From the NCBI RefSeq assembly GCF_001427905.1, contig NZ_LMEF01000030.1, forward strand, positions 186,001 to 250,000: a stretch of DNA of 64,000 bases, read 5' to 3'. Below the pieces are notes generated by a model. That model was not told where the DNA came from. It saw only the letters and a list, made by a program, of their open reading frames with translations, and ran no database searches. Below are positions 44,033 through 51,347 of this stretch, piece after piece (the stretch's first letter is position 1; every line of letters starts with the position of its first letter). Origin of the DNA: Flavobacterium sp. Root420 (GTDB lineage Bacteria > Bacteroidota > Bacteroidia > Flavobacteriales > Flavobacteriaceae). The translations under genes were made by a program, and so were the position numbers.

Positions 44033-44923
44033 TTAAAAAAAATCCTTATTCTCCTTTGCCCAATGTTCCAGCGAAGTCATTTTTACAGGAAGTTTTTCTA
44101 AAATTTCACTCATATTGGGATTGAATTTTGGTGGATATTCAGTTGCGTTTTGAAGACTTTCATAATAAGATGTAACGCCAGCCGCTCCTGCTTCTCCCAC
44201 AAATGGTTTTAATATATCGCCAAATTCTTTTGGAGGTTGTGGATAATATATTATTTTTTCGCCTACACCTTTAGAAAACTGTTCTGCCAAATCATTTCCA
44301 CTTAGATTTTCCAGGCCACTAATTTGGAAAGTATCAGATTTTAACTCTGTGTTGTAAATAGCTTCCACTACAAAGGCGCTTACATCTCTGGAAGCTATCC
44401 AGCCTATAGGCATTGCTTCTGGTGTTGGATAAGCCAATTTCTTTTCGTTTTTTACAAAAGGGACACAAAATGGTCCCATCATATTTTCCATATAAATAGT
44501 AGGTTCAATGATTACGTAATTCAAACCACTATTTTTCAGATAATCTCTAATGTCCAATTTCACATCTTCACCGGGTATTCCTATTTTTTGCGGCGCTAAC
44601 CATCCGCTGGTATTCCATACTATTTTATTGACACCATTTATTTTGGCGGCATCGATCACGTTTTTGGCATATTGCAGGCCGTCAAGCGGATTGGGTAGAG
44701 AAACAGGTATCATTAATGCTATCGCCTCGATGTTTTTAGTAATCTCCTGCATCTTAGCAGCATCACTCATATTTGCTAAAATTGGTGTAGCCCCCGCTTG
44801 TTTTAATTTTTCAAAACTAGTTTCTGAGCTTGTGGCAGCTATTATTTCTGCTCCTTTTTTTCGAGCCTCTCCTATAACATTGAATTGTTGTGAGCCAGTG
44901 GCTCCGAATACTAGAATTTTCAT
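44033..44923 (-). CDS. NmrA-like NAD(P)-binding protein
   Basis: 296 residues, atypical SDR. N-terminal dinucleotide motif VFGATGSQQFNVIGEARKKG (4-23) and Rossmann fold; no YxxxK at the usual position, so it may be a redox sensor or reductase of the NmrA/QOR2 group. ENMMGPFCVPFV and IGWIASRDVSAFVVEA are family-like. Starts 24 bp after the MBL gene, probable operon. Confidence 0.88.
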   Translation of the reverse strand: MKILVFGATGSQQFNVIGEARKKGAEIIAATSSETSFEKLKQAGATPILANMSDAAKMQEITKNIEAIALMIPVSLPNPLDGLQYAKNVIDAAKINGVNKIVWNTSGWLAPQKIGIPGEDVKLDIRDYLKNSGLNYVIIEPTIYMENMMGPFCVPFVKNEKKLAYPTPEAMPIGWIASRDVSAFVVEAIYNTELKSDTFQISGLENLSGNDLAEQFSKGVGEKIIYYPQPPKEFGDILKPFVGEAGAAGVTSYYESLQNATEYPPKFNPNMSEILEKLPVKMTSLEHWAKENKDFF

Positions 44924-44947
44924 TTTCTTTTATTTTGATGTTGATAA

Positions 44948-45712
44948 TTAAAAAGTGTAGGATTGCCCATCTTCAGGAACGTTCACTTTATCAGTTATTC
45001 CTTTTTCATTAAGAAATTCTTTCAAATCTTTCCTTGTAAGGGTATTGTGGTTCACTCCTTCCATATGGCTTACTACAATTGCAGCATTGGGAGAGGCTTT
45101 ATGAACTTCATAAATATCTTTCTTATTCATTATTACCTGACCTCCAAAAGCAAATTGATTGTCGCCACCGTTCAAAATTATTATGTCGGGTTTATGTTGG
45201 TCTAAGGCTTCCTGAACTCCTTTGTACCAAACGGTATCTGCAGCTATGTACAAAGTTTTTTCTGTCGGATGTTTTAATACCAACCCGCAAACAAAACCTG
45301 CAATTTTCAGAATATACCCTTTACCGTGCTGGGCTTTGGTTTTACTGAGCTTAATTTCTCCAAAAGATGAGTTTTCAGTAAGAATTTCTACATTGGTAAA
45401 TCCTGATTTTTCAATCTTTAATTTATCCCTTTCGTCTTGTACAAATATTTTGATTCCTTTGAGTAAAGTATTTGCAGCTTCTTTGTCCCAGTGGTCGTAA
45501 TGCAAGTGACTCACAAAAACAAAGTCAACATCTTTTACAATTTCCTCCTTGGAAATAGGTAAATCGTACAATGGATTTTGTTTAAAACTCCATGTTTTTG
45601 ATGGAATAAATGCTGGCAACGTTCCTTTGTCGGAAAGCATTGGATCCACCAAAATTTTCTTTCCTGCATATTCTATTATAATAGTGGCATTTCGTATTTG
45701 ATGGATTTTCAT
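44948..45712 (-). CDS. MBL-fold metallo-hydrolase
   Basis: 254 residues, UlaG-like. Canonical metal motif HxHxDH in VSHLHYDHW (His69, His71, Asp73, His74), later KAQHGKGY and ILNGGDNQF with VVSHMEGVNH as the final His. Cytoplasmic. Substrate unknown. First gene of a unit with NmrA-like, divergent from HxlR, whose sites lie in the shared promoter. Confidence 0.88.
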   Translation of the reverse strand: MKIHQIRNATIIIEYAGKKILVDPMLSDKGTLPAFIPSKTWSFKQNPLYDLPISKEEIVKDVDFVFVSHLHYDHWDKEAANTLLKGIKIFVQDERDKLKIEKSGFTNVEILTENSSFGEIKLSKTKAQHGKGYILKIAGFVCGLVLKHPTEKTLYIAADTVWYKGVQEALDQHKPDIIILNGGDNQFAFGGQVIMNKKDIYEVHKASPNAAIVVSHMEGVNHNTLTRKDLKEFLNEKGITDKVNVPEDGQSYTF

Positions 45713-45736
45713 TTTCTTATTGTTTTTATGACTAAA

Positions 45737-45776
45737 ACTTGTACAAAATTAAACAAGTGCTTACTTTTGTACAAGT
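45737..45776. promoter_or_regulatory. Divergent promoter and inverted repeat between MBL and HxlR genes
   Basis: 12-bp arms ACTTGTACAAAA (45737-45748) and TTTTGTACAAGT (45765-45776). Plus strand: TTG 45739-45741, 20-bp gap, TACTTTTG 45762-45769. Minus strand: TAATTTTG at 45744-45751 with TTG at 45772-45774 (20-bp gap). The two promoters overlap almost completely. Confidence 0.7.
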
Positions 45777-45810
45777 ACTTACCCAATGGTTGGGTACTTA
45801 CCAAATGGTT
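45757..45810. promoter_or_regulatory. Three direct repeats GTRCTTAC upstream of the HxlR gene
   Basis: GTGCTTAC (45757), GTACTTAC (45775) and GTACTTAC (45794) spaced 18 and 19 bp. The last two extend to 17 bp with one mismatch (GTACTTACCCAATGGTT and GTACTTACCAAATGGTT). Likely operators for the HxlR protein, 18 bp before its start at the near end. Confidence 0.6.
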
Positions 45811-45827
45811 AGAATAATTGATTGTCA

Positions 45828-46160
45828 ATGGAAAAAAACTTAAAAAAAATTCCGCCTTGTGATGAAAATTGTCCTGTAAAAGCATCTTTGAACCTGTTAA
45901 GCGGTAAGTGGACACTGATGATACTATTTCAAATCAACGACAAAGTAATGCGCTATGGTGAGCTAAAAAGGGCAGTTCCGGGCATTAGTGAAAAAATGCT
46001 GATACAAGAATTAAATATGCTTGTTGAAAATAAATTAGTCAGTAAAAAAGCTTATCCCGAAATTCCTCCCAAAGTAGAATATCGACTGACTAAACTAGGA
46101 TTGAAGACATTACCAATTGTGGATCAATTAGCTCAATTTGGGTTAGAGAATTTAGTTTGA
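45828..46160 (+). CDS. HxlR-family transcriptional regulator
   Basis: 110 residues from the ATG giving MEKNLKKIPPCDENCPVKAS; a TTG two codons earlier is unlikely. Winged helix-turn-helix with LLSGKWTLMILFQ, ISEKMLIQELNMLVENKLV and PPKVEYRLTKLGLKTLP. Two Cys (CDENC, residues 11 and 15) close to the N-terminus may form a redox switch. Divergent from the MBL/NmrA unit, which it probably controls. Confidence 0.88.
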   Translation: MEKNLKKIPPCDENCPVKASLNLLSGKWTLMILFQINDKVMRYGELKRAVPGISEKMLIQELNMLVENKLVSKKAYPEIPPKVEYRLTKLGLKTLPIVDQLAQFGLENLV

Positions 46161-46276
46161 AATTACGGTCATAAAGTGGTAAATTGTACAGACAATGAAT
46201 TTAGATCAGAGAAACATTTCAAAGACGGATAAACACGAACCACTAAAAGTAGTTTTGCGAAATTTGGTTTGAAGAA

Positions 46277-46303
46277 AAACCGTTGACATTTAATCAACGG
46301 TTT
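46277..46303. terminator. Terminator of the CCGTTGACA family, copy 2
   Basis: 10-bp stem AAACCGTTGA/TCAACGGTTT between two convergent genes (HxlR and MDR). Confidence 0.7.
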
Positions 46304-46353
46304 AAAAGCCATTAAAGTGACTGTAAAAAAATATTGGAAAAAAGTGATAGAAA

Positions 46354-47361
46354 TTATATATTCACTACAATTTTACCAAATTGCTGATTGGACTCTAAAT
46401 AGATGTGAGAGGCAACAATTTCGTCCAGATTAAAAATTTTATCAATAATTGGTTTCAATTTTCCTTCGCTTACACCTTTGTCAATAAAAGTTATGGCTTC
46501 TGTCAAAACATCCATATTACCTAAAACTTCTATCGCAGAATAACCTCTAATGGTTGGCGTTTTCATAAGAACATCAAATGCAGGAAAACTGGCTGGTTCG
46601 TGGCTCAACGCACCATAAACAAATACTTTTCCGTTTTCGGCAACTGAGCTTAAAAGGTTACTAAATTTAGCACCAACAACAGGATCTAAAATTAAATGAG
46701 CACCTACATTATTAGTAATTTTTAAAACTTCAGTTGCAATGTCTTCTTCTGATGTTACAATTACGTGAGATGCTCCCGCTTTTAATAATGCTTCTTTTTT
46801 CTTTAATGATGTAGTTAAGGCAATTGAAATTCCGCCAACATAATTTGTTATTTGAATAGCGGCAAGTCCAGCGCTGCTTGATGCAGCATTGATAACAACA
46901 AATTCACCTGCTTTTAATTTTCCGGAATTTACGATCATTCCGTACATTGTGGAGTAACTCGTCCACAAAGATGCTGCTTCATCATAAGATAAATTGGCTG
47001 GATATTTATGCACCGCATAAGCTGGCATTATAATATATTCTCCGTAAGAGGAATAGTTATGTAATGAAAACCCTGGTATAACATTTACAACATCACCCAC
47101 TGCTAAATTAGAAACATCTGTACCTACCGCTTCAACAATTCCTGCTGCTTCATAGCCTAACTGGGCTGGGAAAACAGGATTTTCGATATACATTCCCTGA
47201 CGGTACATAGCGTCGGCTCTGTTAATCCCAATTGATTTAACCTGAATTCTTACTTCCTGAGGCCCGGGATAAGACACTTCTACTTGTTCAACTTTTAATA
47301 CTTCCGGAGTTCCAGCTTCGTGGAAAACTACTGTTTTAGACATTTTTGATAAATCACTCAT
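46354..47361 (-). CDS. Zinc-independent MDR oxidoreductase
   Basis: 335 residues. GroES-like domain GINRADAMYRQGMY and GYEAAGIVEAVGTDV; nucleotide region INAASSSAGLAAIQITNYVG, where the usual GxGxxG is degenerate (ASSSAG), typical of the zinc-free quinone oxidoreductase-like subgroup. NADPH-dependent reductase of quinones or enals. Another in-frame ATG at residue 7 is possible. Its upstream region resembles that of the DoxX gene. Confidence 0.87.
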   Translation of the reverse strand: MSDLSKMSKTVVFHEAGTPEVLKVEQVEVSYPGPQEVRIQVKSIGINRADAMYRQGMYIENPVFPAQLGYEAAGIVEAVGTDVSNLAVGDVVNVIPGFSLHNYSSYGEYIIMPAYAVHKYPANLSYDEAASLWTSYSTMYGMIVNSGKLKAGEFVVINAASSSAGLAAIQITNYVGGISIALTTSLKKKEALLKAGASHVIVTSEEDIATEVLKITNNVGAHLILDPVVGAKFSNLLSSVAENGKVFVYGALSHEPASFPAFDVLMKTPTIRGYSAIEVLGNMDVLTEAITFIDKGVSEGKLKPIIDKIFNLDEIVASHIYLESNQQFGKIVVNI

Positions 47362-47449
47362 TGTTTTATTTTTTATAATTTTTTAATTGATTTTGATAAG
47401 GCAAAGTTGCATCAAAGGCAAGCCTCGTTACAATGAGATATGATAAAAA

Positions 47450-47475
47450 AAACCGTTGACATATATCAACGGTTT
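47450..47475. terminator. Terminator of the CCGTTGACA family, copy 3
   Basis: 10-bp stem AAACCGTTGA/TCAACGGTTT. It sits upstream of the MDR gene rather than after one, next to the crp remnant, and so appears to be a duplicated end of a crp-like gene. Confidence 0.65.
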
Positions 47476-47501
47476 CTATAATTTAAAGTTTAAAATGGAG
47501 T

Positions 47502-47547
47502 TTATTTCGTTCCTTGTTTTCTAATTCGGCTCTAGGTTTCTTTGGTA
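47502..47547 (-). pseudogene. 3' remnant of a Crp/Fnr-family gene
   Basis: On the minus strand it codes TKET-stop-SRIRKQGTK-stop, matching the C-terminus of the crp-like gene at 50258-50839 (TKETLSRIRKQGTK) with TTG changed to TAG. The similarity continues into the spacer and terminator of both copies, then stops abruptly. Confidence 0.75.
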
Positions 47548-47564
47548 AAGTTCAACAATATGAT

Positions 47565-47604
47565 TGAGCCTCAGAGAAAGATAAAATGAACCTTAGAGCA
47601 AAGA
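47565..47604. promoter_or_regulatory. Paired 18-bp direct repeats upstream of the AraC gene
   Basis: TGAGCCTCAGAGAAAGAT (47565-47582) and TGAACCTTAGAGCAAAGA (47587-47604), start-to-start distance 22 bp. The second unit ends 19 bp before TACTTTTG (47624-47631). The same design recurs at 48487-48526. Confidence 0.65.
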
Positions 47605-47623
47605 AAATCAGAAATATAAGTTT

Positions 47624-47631
47624 TACTTTTG
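47624..47631 (+). promoter_or_regulatory. Putative -7 box of the AraC gene at 47656
   Basis: TACTTTTG, 24 bp before the start codon, with no TTG box upstream, which would fit a promoter that needs an activator. Confidence 0.55.
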
Positions 47632-47655
47632 TACGTTAGTAAAACAACAATAAAG

Positions 47656-48483
47656 ATGGACTTGCAACAAGAAGATAAATTAAAAACATTAAGCTATTCA
47701 GGAATATTTCTTTCCTGCTTTGCTGATTATAGCGAAAAGTGTATTCACGCTACGCCTGAACATGTTTTGGTTTATTTGTACTCCGGCGAACAGATAATTG
47801 AAGACAGAAACAAAAAAATAAAACTCCAGGCGGGGGATTGTGCTTTTATTCGAAGAGACCATCGTTTGAGAATGTACAAAAACAGCAAAGGTGAAGATTT
47901 ATACAAAGGTATTTCGTTAACGTTTAAGCGTAATGTATTGCGTGATTTTTACAGTAAAATGAATAAATCTGAAATTCCTTCAGCTGTAAAAATTTCTGAT
48001 AAAACAGTCTTCAAGTTAGAACCAAGTCCTGCAATAGAAAGTTTATTTCAATCGCTTACGCCTTATTTTGACAGCAACATTAAACCAACGGAAGGCGTTA
48101 CACATTTAAAATTATTGGAAGGAATTTATGCTTTACTAAACAGCAACGAACAACTTTATCCCATACTTTTTGACTTTGCAGAACCTTGGAAAATTGACCT
48201 CTTGGAATTCCTAAACACTAACTATATGGAAGAACTTTCGATGGAACAAATCGCTTCGTTTACAGGAAGAAGTTTGGCAACTTTCAAAAGAGATTTTAAG
48301 AAAGTAAGCAACCTCACGCCACAAAAATGGCTGATAAAAAAACGCTTGGAAATGGCTTATATCAAACTTAAAGAAGAAAACAAAAAAATACAAGATGTTT
48401 ATATGGAAGTTGGTTTTAAAAACCCTTCTCATTTCTCAACGGCATTTAAAAAACAATACGGAATTCCACCAACAGAAGTTTAA
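47656..48483 (+). CDS. AraC-family transcriptional regulator
   Basis: 275 residues from ATG giving MDLQQEDKLKTLSYSG; the TTG at 47629 lies within the promoter box. N-terminal sensor domain with an ExsA-like layout (ATPEHVLVYLYSGEQIIED, LQAGDCAFIRRDHRLRM) and AraC helix-turn-helix pair at about 190-275 (LSMEQIASFTGRSLATFKRDFKKV, IQDVYMEVGFKNPSHFSTAFKKQYG). Autoregulated and probable activator of the acetyltransferase/hydrolase unit downstream, from shared paired repeats. Confidence 0.9.
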   Translation: MDLQQEDKLKTLSYSGIFLSCFADYSEKCIHATPEHVLVYLYSGEQIIEDRNKKIKLQAGDCAFIRRDHRLRMYKNSKGEDLYKGISLTFKRNVLRDFYSKMNKSEIPSAVKISDKTVFKLEPSPAIESLFQSLTPYFDSNIKPTEGVTHLKLLEGIYALLNSNEQLYPILFDFAEPWKIDLLEFLNTNYMEELSMEQIASFTGRSLATFKRDFKKVSNLTPQKWLIKKRLEMAYIKLKEENKKIQDVYMEVGFKNPSHFSTAFKKQYGIPPTEV

Positions 48484-48486
48484 TAT

Positions 48487-48526
48487 TGAGCTTCTCAGAA
48501 AGATTCTTTGAGCCTCGCAGTAAAGT
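48487..48526. promoter_or_regulatory. Paired 18-bp direct repeats downstream of the AraC gene
   Basis: TGAGCTTCTCAGAAAGAT (48487-48504) and TGAGCCTCGCAGTAAAGT (48509-48526), 22 bp apart, ending 19 bp before TAATTTTG (48546-48553). Same geometry as at 47565-47604. Confidence 0.65.
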
Positions 48527-48540
48527 CACTGCGAGGCTTT
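48511..48540 (+). terminator. Hairpin after the AraC gene
   Basis: 11-bp stem AGCCTCGCAGT/ACTGCGAGGCT with 6-nt loop and short T run. It overlaps the second repeat unit, so it may serve as a terminator and as an operator half. Confidence 0.6.
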
Positions 48541-48545
48541 GTGTT

Positions 48546-48553
48546 TAATTTTG
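48546..48553 (+). promoter_or_regulatory. Putative -7 box of the acetyltransferase gene
   Basis: TAATTTTG, 21 bp before the ATG at 48575, no TTG box upstream. Confidence 0.55.
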
Positions 48554-48574
48554 CATTGTAAATCTTAATAGACA

Positions 48575-49135
48575 ATGCAAACAACAACGATATTCGAGCG
48601 GTTAAAAAAAGGAGAAATTATTTCGCCTACCGACAATGACGCCTATAAAATGCGTGAAGCTTCCTTTGCTACAAAGAAATTATTGATTGAGATGAATAAT
48701 GCATCGAACCCTGTTGAAATCAGGAATTTTTTAAGCCAAATTACTGAGACTGAAATCGATGAAAGTGTAACTGTATTTACACCACTACAGATCAATTATG
48801 GAAAACATACAAGAATTGGCAAAAATGTTTTCATCAACTTTGATTGTGTTTTTCTTGATTTTGGTGGAATTACGATAGAAGACAATGTATTGATAGCACC
48901 GAAAGTAAGTTTGCTAACCGAAGGGCATCCAATCGCCATCGAAGACCGACATTCTTTAATTCCAAAACCAATCCATATTAAAAAAAATGCCTGGATTGGT
49001 GCAAATGCAACCATTTTACAAGGTGTCACTATCGGCGAAAATGCTATCGTGGCATCGGGTTCGGTCGTTTCAAAAGATGTTCCTGACAATACTATCGTAG
49101 GCGGGATTCCTGCGAAAATTTTAAAAACAATTTAA
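48575..49135 (+). CDS. Hexapeptide-repeat acetyltransferase (maltose/galactoside O-acetyltransferase-like)
   Basis: 186 residues. N-terminal Mac-type helical region (IFERLKKGEIISPTDND), then left-handed beta-helix with hexapeptide repeats (ITIEDNVLIAPKVSLLTEGHPI, NAWIGANATILQGVTIGENAIVASGSVVSKDVPDNTIVGGIPAK). Catalytic His in TEGHPI. It transfers acetyl from acetyl-CoA to a hydroxyl, usually a sugar; substrate unknown. First gene after the AraC regulator. Confidence 0.9.
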   Translation: MQTTTIFERLKKGEIISPTDNDAYKMREASFATKKLLIEMNNASNPVEIRNFLSQITETEIDESVTVFTPLQINYGKHTRIGKNVFINFDCVFLDFGGITIEDNVLIAPKVSLLTEGHPIAIEDRHSLIPKPIHIKKNAWIGANATILQGVTIGENAIVASGSVVSKDVPDNTIVGGIPAKILKTI

Positions 49136-49145
49136 TTTAATAAAA

Positions 49146-50189
49146 ATGAAAAAAACTTTGGTAATCGCAATGATGCTTCTTTTAACAAGACAAGCATTTG
49201 CACAAGACAAAAAATCTAAATTAAAAAAAATGGAAACAACAGAACATTATACATTCAAATTAAGCGATAAAGTTACACGTCAAAAAGTAACCTTTAAAAA
49301 TCGTTACGGAATTACATTAAGTGGAGATTTATATCTTCCAAAAAATACAGGAACAGAAAAATTATCCGCATTAGCAATCGGCGGACCTTTTGGAGCAGTG
49401 AAACAGCAATCATCAGGATTATATGCCAATCAAATGGCAGAAAGAGGTTTTGCTGTTGTGGCGTTTGACCCATCTTACACAGGAGAAAGTGGTGGGGAAC
49501 CAAGGAACGTAGCCTCGCCAGAAATCAATACCGAAGATTTTAGCGCTGCAGTTGACTTTTTAGGATTGCAGAAAAACGTTGACAGAAGCAAAATAGGTAT
49601 CATCGGAATTTGTGGTTTTGGAGGTTTTGCTTTAAATGCAACTGTCGTTGATAAACGAGTGAAAGCCGTTGCTACAACTAGTTTGTATGATATGACCAGA
49701 GTAATGTCGAAAGGTTACAACGATGCTGTTACACTAGAACAACGTACCAAAACCCTGGAAAGTTTGAGCCTGCAACGTTGGAAAGATGCTGAAAATGGAA
49801 AACCGGCAGACGGTCCAAGAAATTTACCTGAAAAATTGAAAGGCGACGAGCCACAATTTATAAAAGAATATTTTGATTATTACAGAACGCCGCGTGGCTT
49901 TCATCCCAATTCTGTAAACTCAAACGGAGGCTGGTTAATTACCAATCCAATATCCTTTATGAATATGCCAATTCTGACTTATGTGAAAGAAATTTCCCCA
50001 AGACCAATGCTATTGATCGCAGGAGAAAATGCACATTCAAGATATTTTAGTGAAGATATTTTTAAAGTTGCGGCTGAACCAAAAGAACTAATTATTATTC
50101 CAAATACAGTTCACGTGGATTTGTATGATAAAGTGGATGTGATTCCTTTTGATAAATTAGATGCTTTTTTTAAAGAACATTTGAAATAA
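49146..50189 (+). CDS. Secreted alpha/beta hydrolase with Cys nucleophile
   Basis: 347 residues. Signal peptide (1-19, cleaved after AFA), so exported. The nucleophile elbow reads IGICGFGGFA: Cys156 replaces Ser, as in dienelactone hydrolases; the catalytic His is in IPNTVHVDLYD near the C-terminus. The DLH/XynX2-type layout fits removal of an acyl or lactone group; substrate is unknown. Starts 10 bp after the acetyltransferase gene, so both form a unit controlled with the AraC gene. Confidence 0.85.
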   Translation: MKKTLVIAMMLLLTRQAFAQDKKSKLKKMETTEHYTFKLSDKVTRQKVTFKNRYGITLSGDLYLPKNTGTEKLSALAIGGPFGAVKQQSSGLYANQMAERGFAVVAFDPSYTGESGGEPRNVASPEINTEDFSAAVDFLGLQKNVDRSKIGIIGICGFGGFALNATVVDKRVKAVATTSLYDMTRVMSKGYNDAVTLEQRTKTLESLSLQRWKDAENGKPADGPRNLPEKLKGDEPQFIKEYFDYYRTPRGFHPNSVNSNGGWLITNPISFMNMPILTYVKEISPRPMLLIAGENAHSRYFSEDIFKVAAEPKELIIIPNTVHVDLYDKVDVIPFDKLDAFFKEHLK

Positions 50190-50202
50190 AAATTAGATTC
50201 AA

Positions 50203-50232
50203 AAAAACCGTTGACATTCATCAACGGTTTTT
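50203..50232. terminator. Terminator of the CCGTTGACA family, copy 4
   Basis: 12-bp stem AAAAACCGTTGA/TCAACGGTTTTT between convergent hydrolase and crp-like genes; T and A runs on both sides, bidirectional. Confidence 0.85.
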
Positions 50233-50257
50233 GTATTTATAACTTGAAAAATAGAGT

Positions 50258-50839
50258 TTATTTCGTTCCTTGTTTTCTAATTCGGCTCAATGTTTCTTTG
50301 GTAATTCCTAAATAAGAAGCAATAAGATGCTGTGGAAAACGTTGAATAAATTGCGGATGATGAGTAGCAAATTCTTCATAGCGTTTTTCTGCAGCATTAC
50401 TGATAGTAGAGCTTAATCTGCGTTGGTTGGCAATGGCATTTCTTTCATCCATTAAACGTATCATTTGCACCAATGCAGGTATTTTGTCCATCAAATCCAG
50501 CATTTCAGCTCTTGTAATAATGAGAAGTTCAGTATTTTCCCAAGCATCAATATTGTATTTGGATGGAGTTAGCATCGTTGAGCTTTCACGATCATTTGCC
50601 CAATAGTTTTCAATGAATAAATGTACAATATATTCTGTACCTTTATCATCAACACTGTATTGGCGCATAGCTCCTTTTACAATAAAACCAGCATATTTAC
50701 ATACATCACCTTCCTGTAAAAAGTATTGTTTTTTTCGTAGCTTTTTAGGTTGAAAAGTAGCAACAATTAAGGCTTGCTCTTCACTTGTAAGCGGTAAACT
50801 TGCATATTGGCTGATATAGGCTATTAATTTTTCGTGCAT
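50258..50839 (-). CDS. Crp/Fnr-family transcriptional regulator
   Basis: 193 residues. Cyclic-nucleotide-type beta-barrel (about 25-115, FLQEGDVCKYAGFIVKGAMRQ) and a C-terminal winged helix (about 150-193, HLIASYLGITKETLSRIRKQ). Cys-containing FNR cluster ligands are absent, so it is probably an effector-binding member of the YeiL/small-Crp type common in flavobacteria. It is the last gene of the minus-strand unit 54213-50258. A truncated copy of its 3' end is at 47502. Confidence 0.9.
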   Translation of the reverse strand: MHEKLIAYISQYASLPLTSEEQALIVATFQPKKLRKKQYFLQEGDVCKYAGFIVKGAMRQYSVDDKGTEYIVHLFIENYWANDRESSTMLTPSKYNIDAWENTELLIITRAEMLDLMDKIPALVQMIRLMDERNAIANQRRLSSTISNAAEKRYEEFATHHPQFIQRFPQHLIASYLGITKETLSRIRKQGTK

Positions 50840-50885
50840 TAGTTTGATAATTCATTAAAACAATGCAAGGTATAAAAAAAGGGCT

Positions 50886-51347
50886 TTATTTCACAGCATC
50901 ATTTACAGTCTGGCTATCTACAAACTGTTCAAAACTGATAATTTTGCTTTCTTTTAATTTCCAAACGTGAGCCACTCTGGCGGTGAATGATTTACCTGTA
51001 ATTTTATAAGTTCCAGTGTAAGTTCCGTAAGCGACTACTTTATCATCACTGGCAACGTAATCTTCCGGAGTAAATTTATAATCTATCCATTCACTTCCCA
51101 ATCGGCTAAATACATTTTTAGTTATATTTTCTAAACCAATGTAAGTTCCTGCGTAGGGAAAGCCTTTTGCTTCTGTCCACGAAATATCTTCAACAACATA
51201 TTTAGCGAGATTTTGACCATTTTCTTCCGAAGTTTTTCCTTCGTAAGTGCTTTTAACTATTTCAAGATTTGTCATTGTCTTTTTATTTAAAGAACAGCCT
51301 GACAAGGCTAAAAGTGCTGTCAGGCTGTAAATGATTGATTTTACCAT
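50886..51347 (-). CDS. SnoaL/NTF2-like lipoprotein
   Basis: 153 residues. Lipobox ALSGC with Cys18. SnoaL-type fold: ESTYEGKTSEENGQNLAKYV, ISWTEAKGFPYAGTYIGLENI, AHVWKLKESKIISFEQFVD. Extracytoplasmic; ligand or reaction unknown. Its ATG overlaps the stop of the preceding MBL-fold gene by a few bases, so they are translationally coupled. Confidence 0.83.
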   Translation of the reverse strand: MVKSIIYSLTALLALSGCSLNKKTMTNLEIVKSTYEGKTSEENGQNLAKYVVEDISWTEAKGFPYAGTYIGLENITKNVFSRLGSEWIDYKFTPEDYVASDDKVVAYGTYTGTYKITGKSFTARVAHVWKLKESKIISFEQFVDSQTVNDAVK

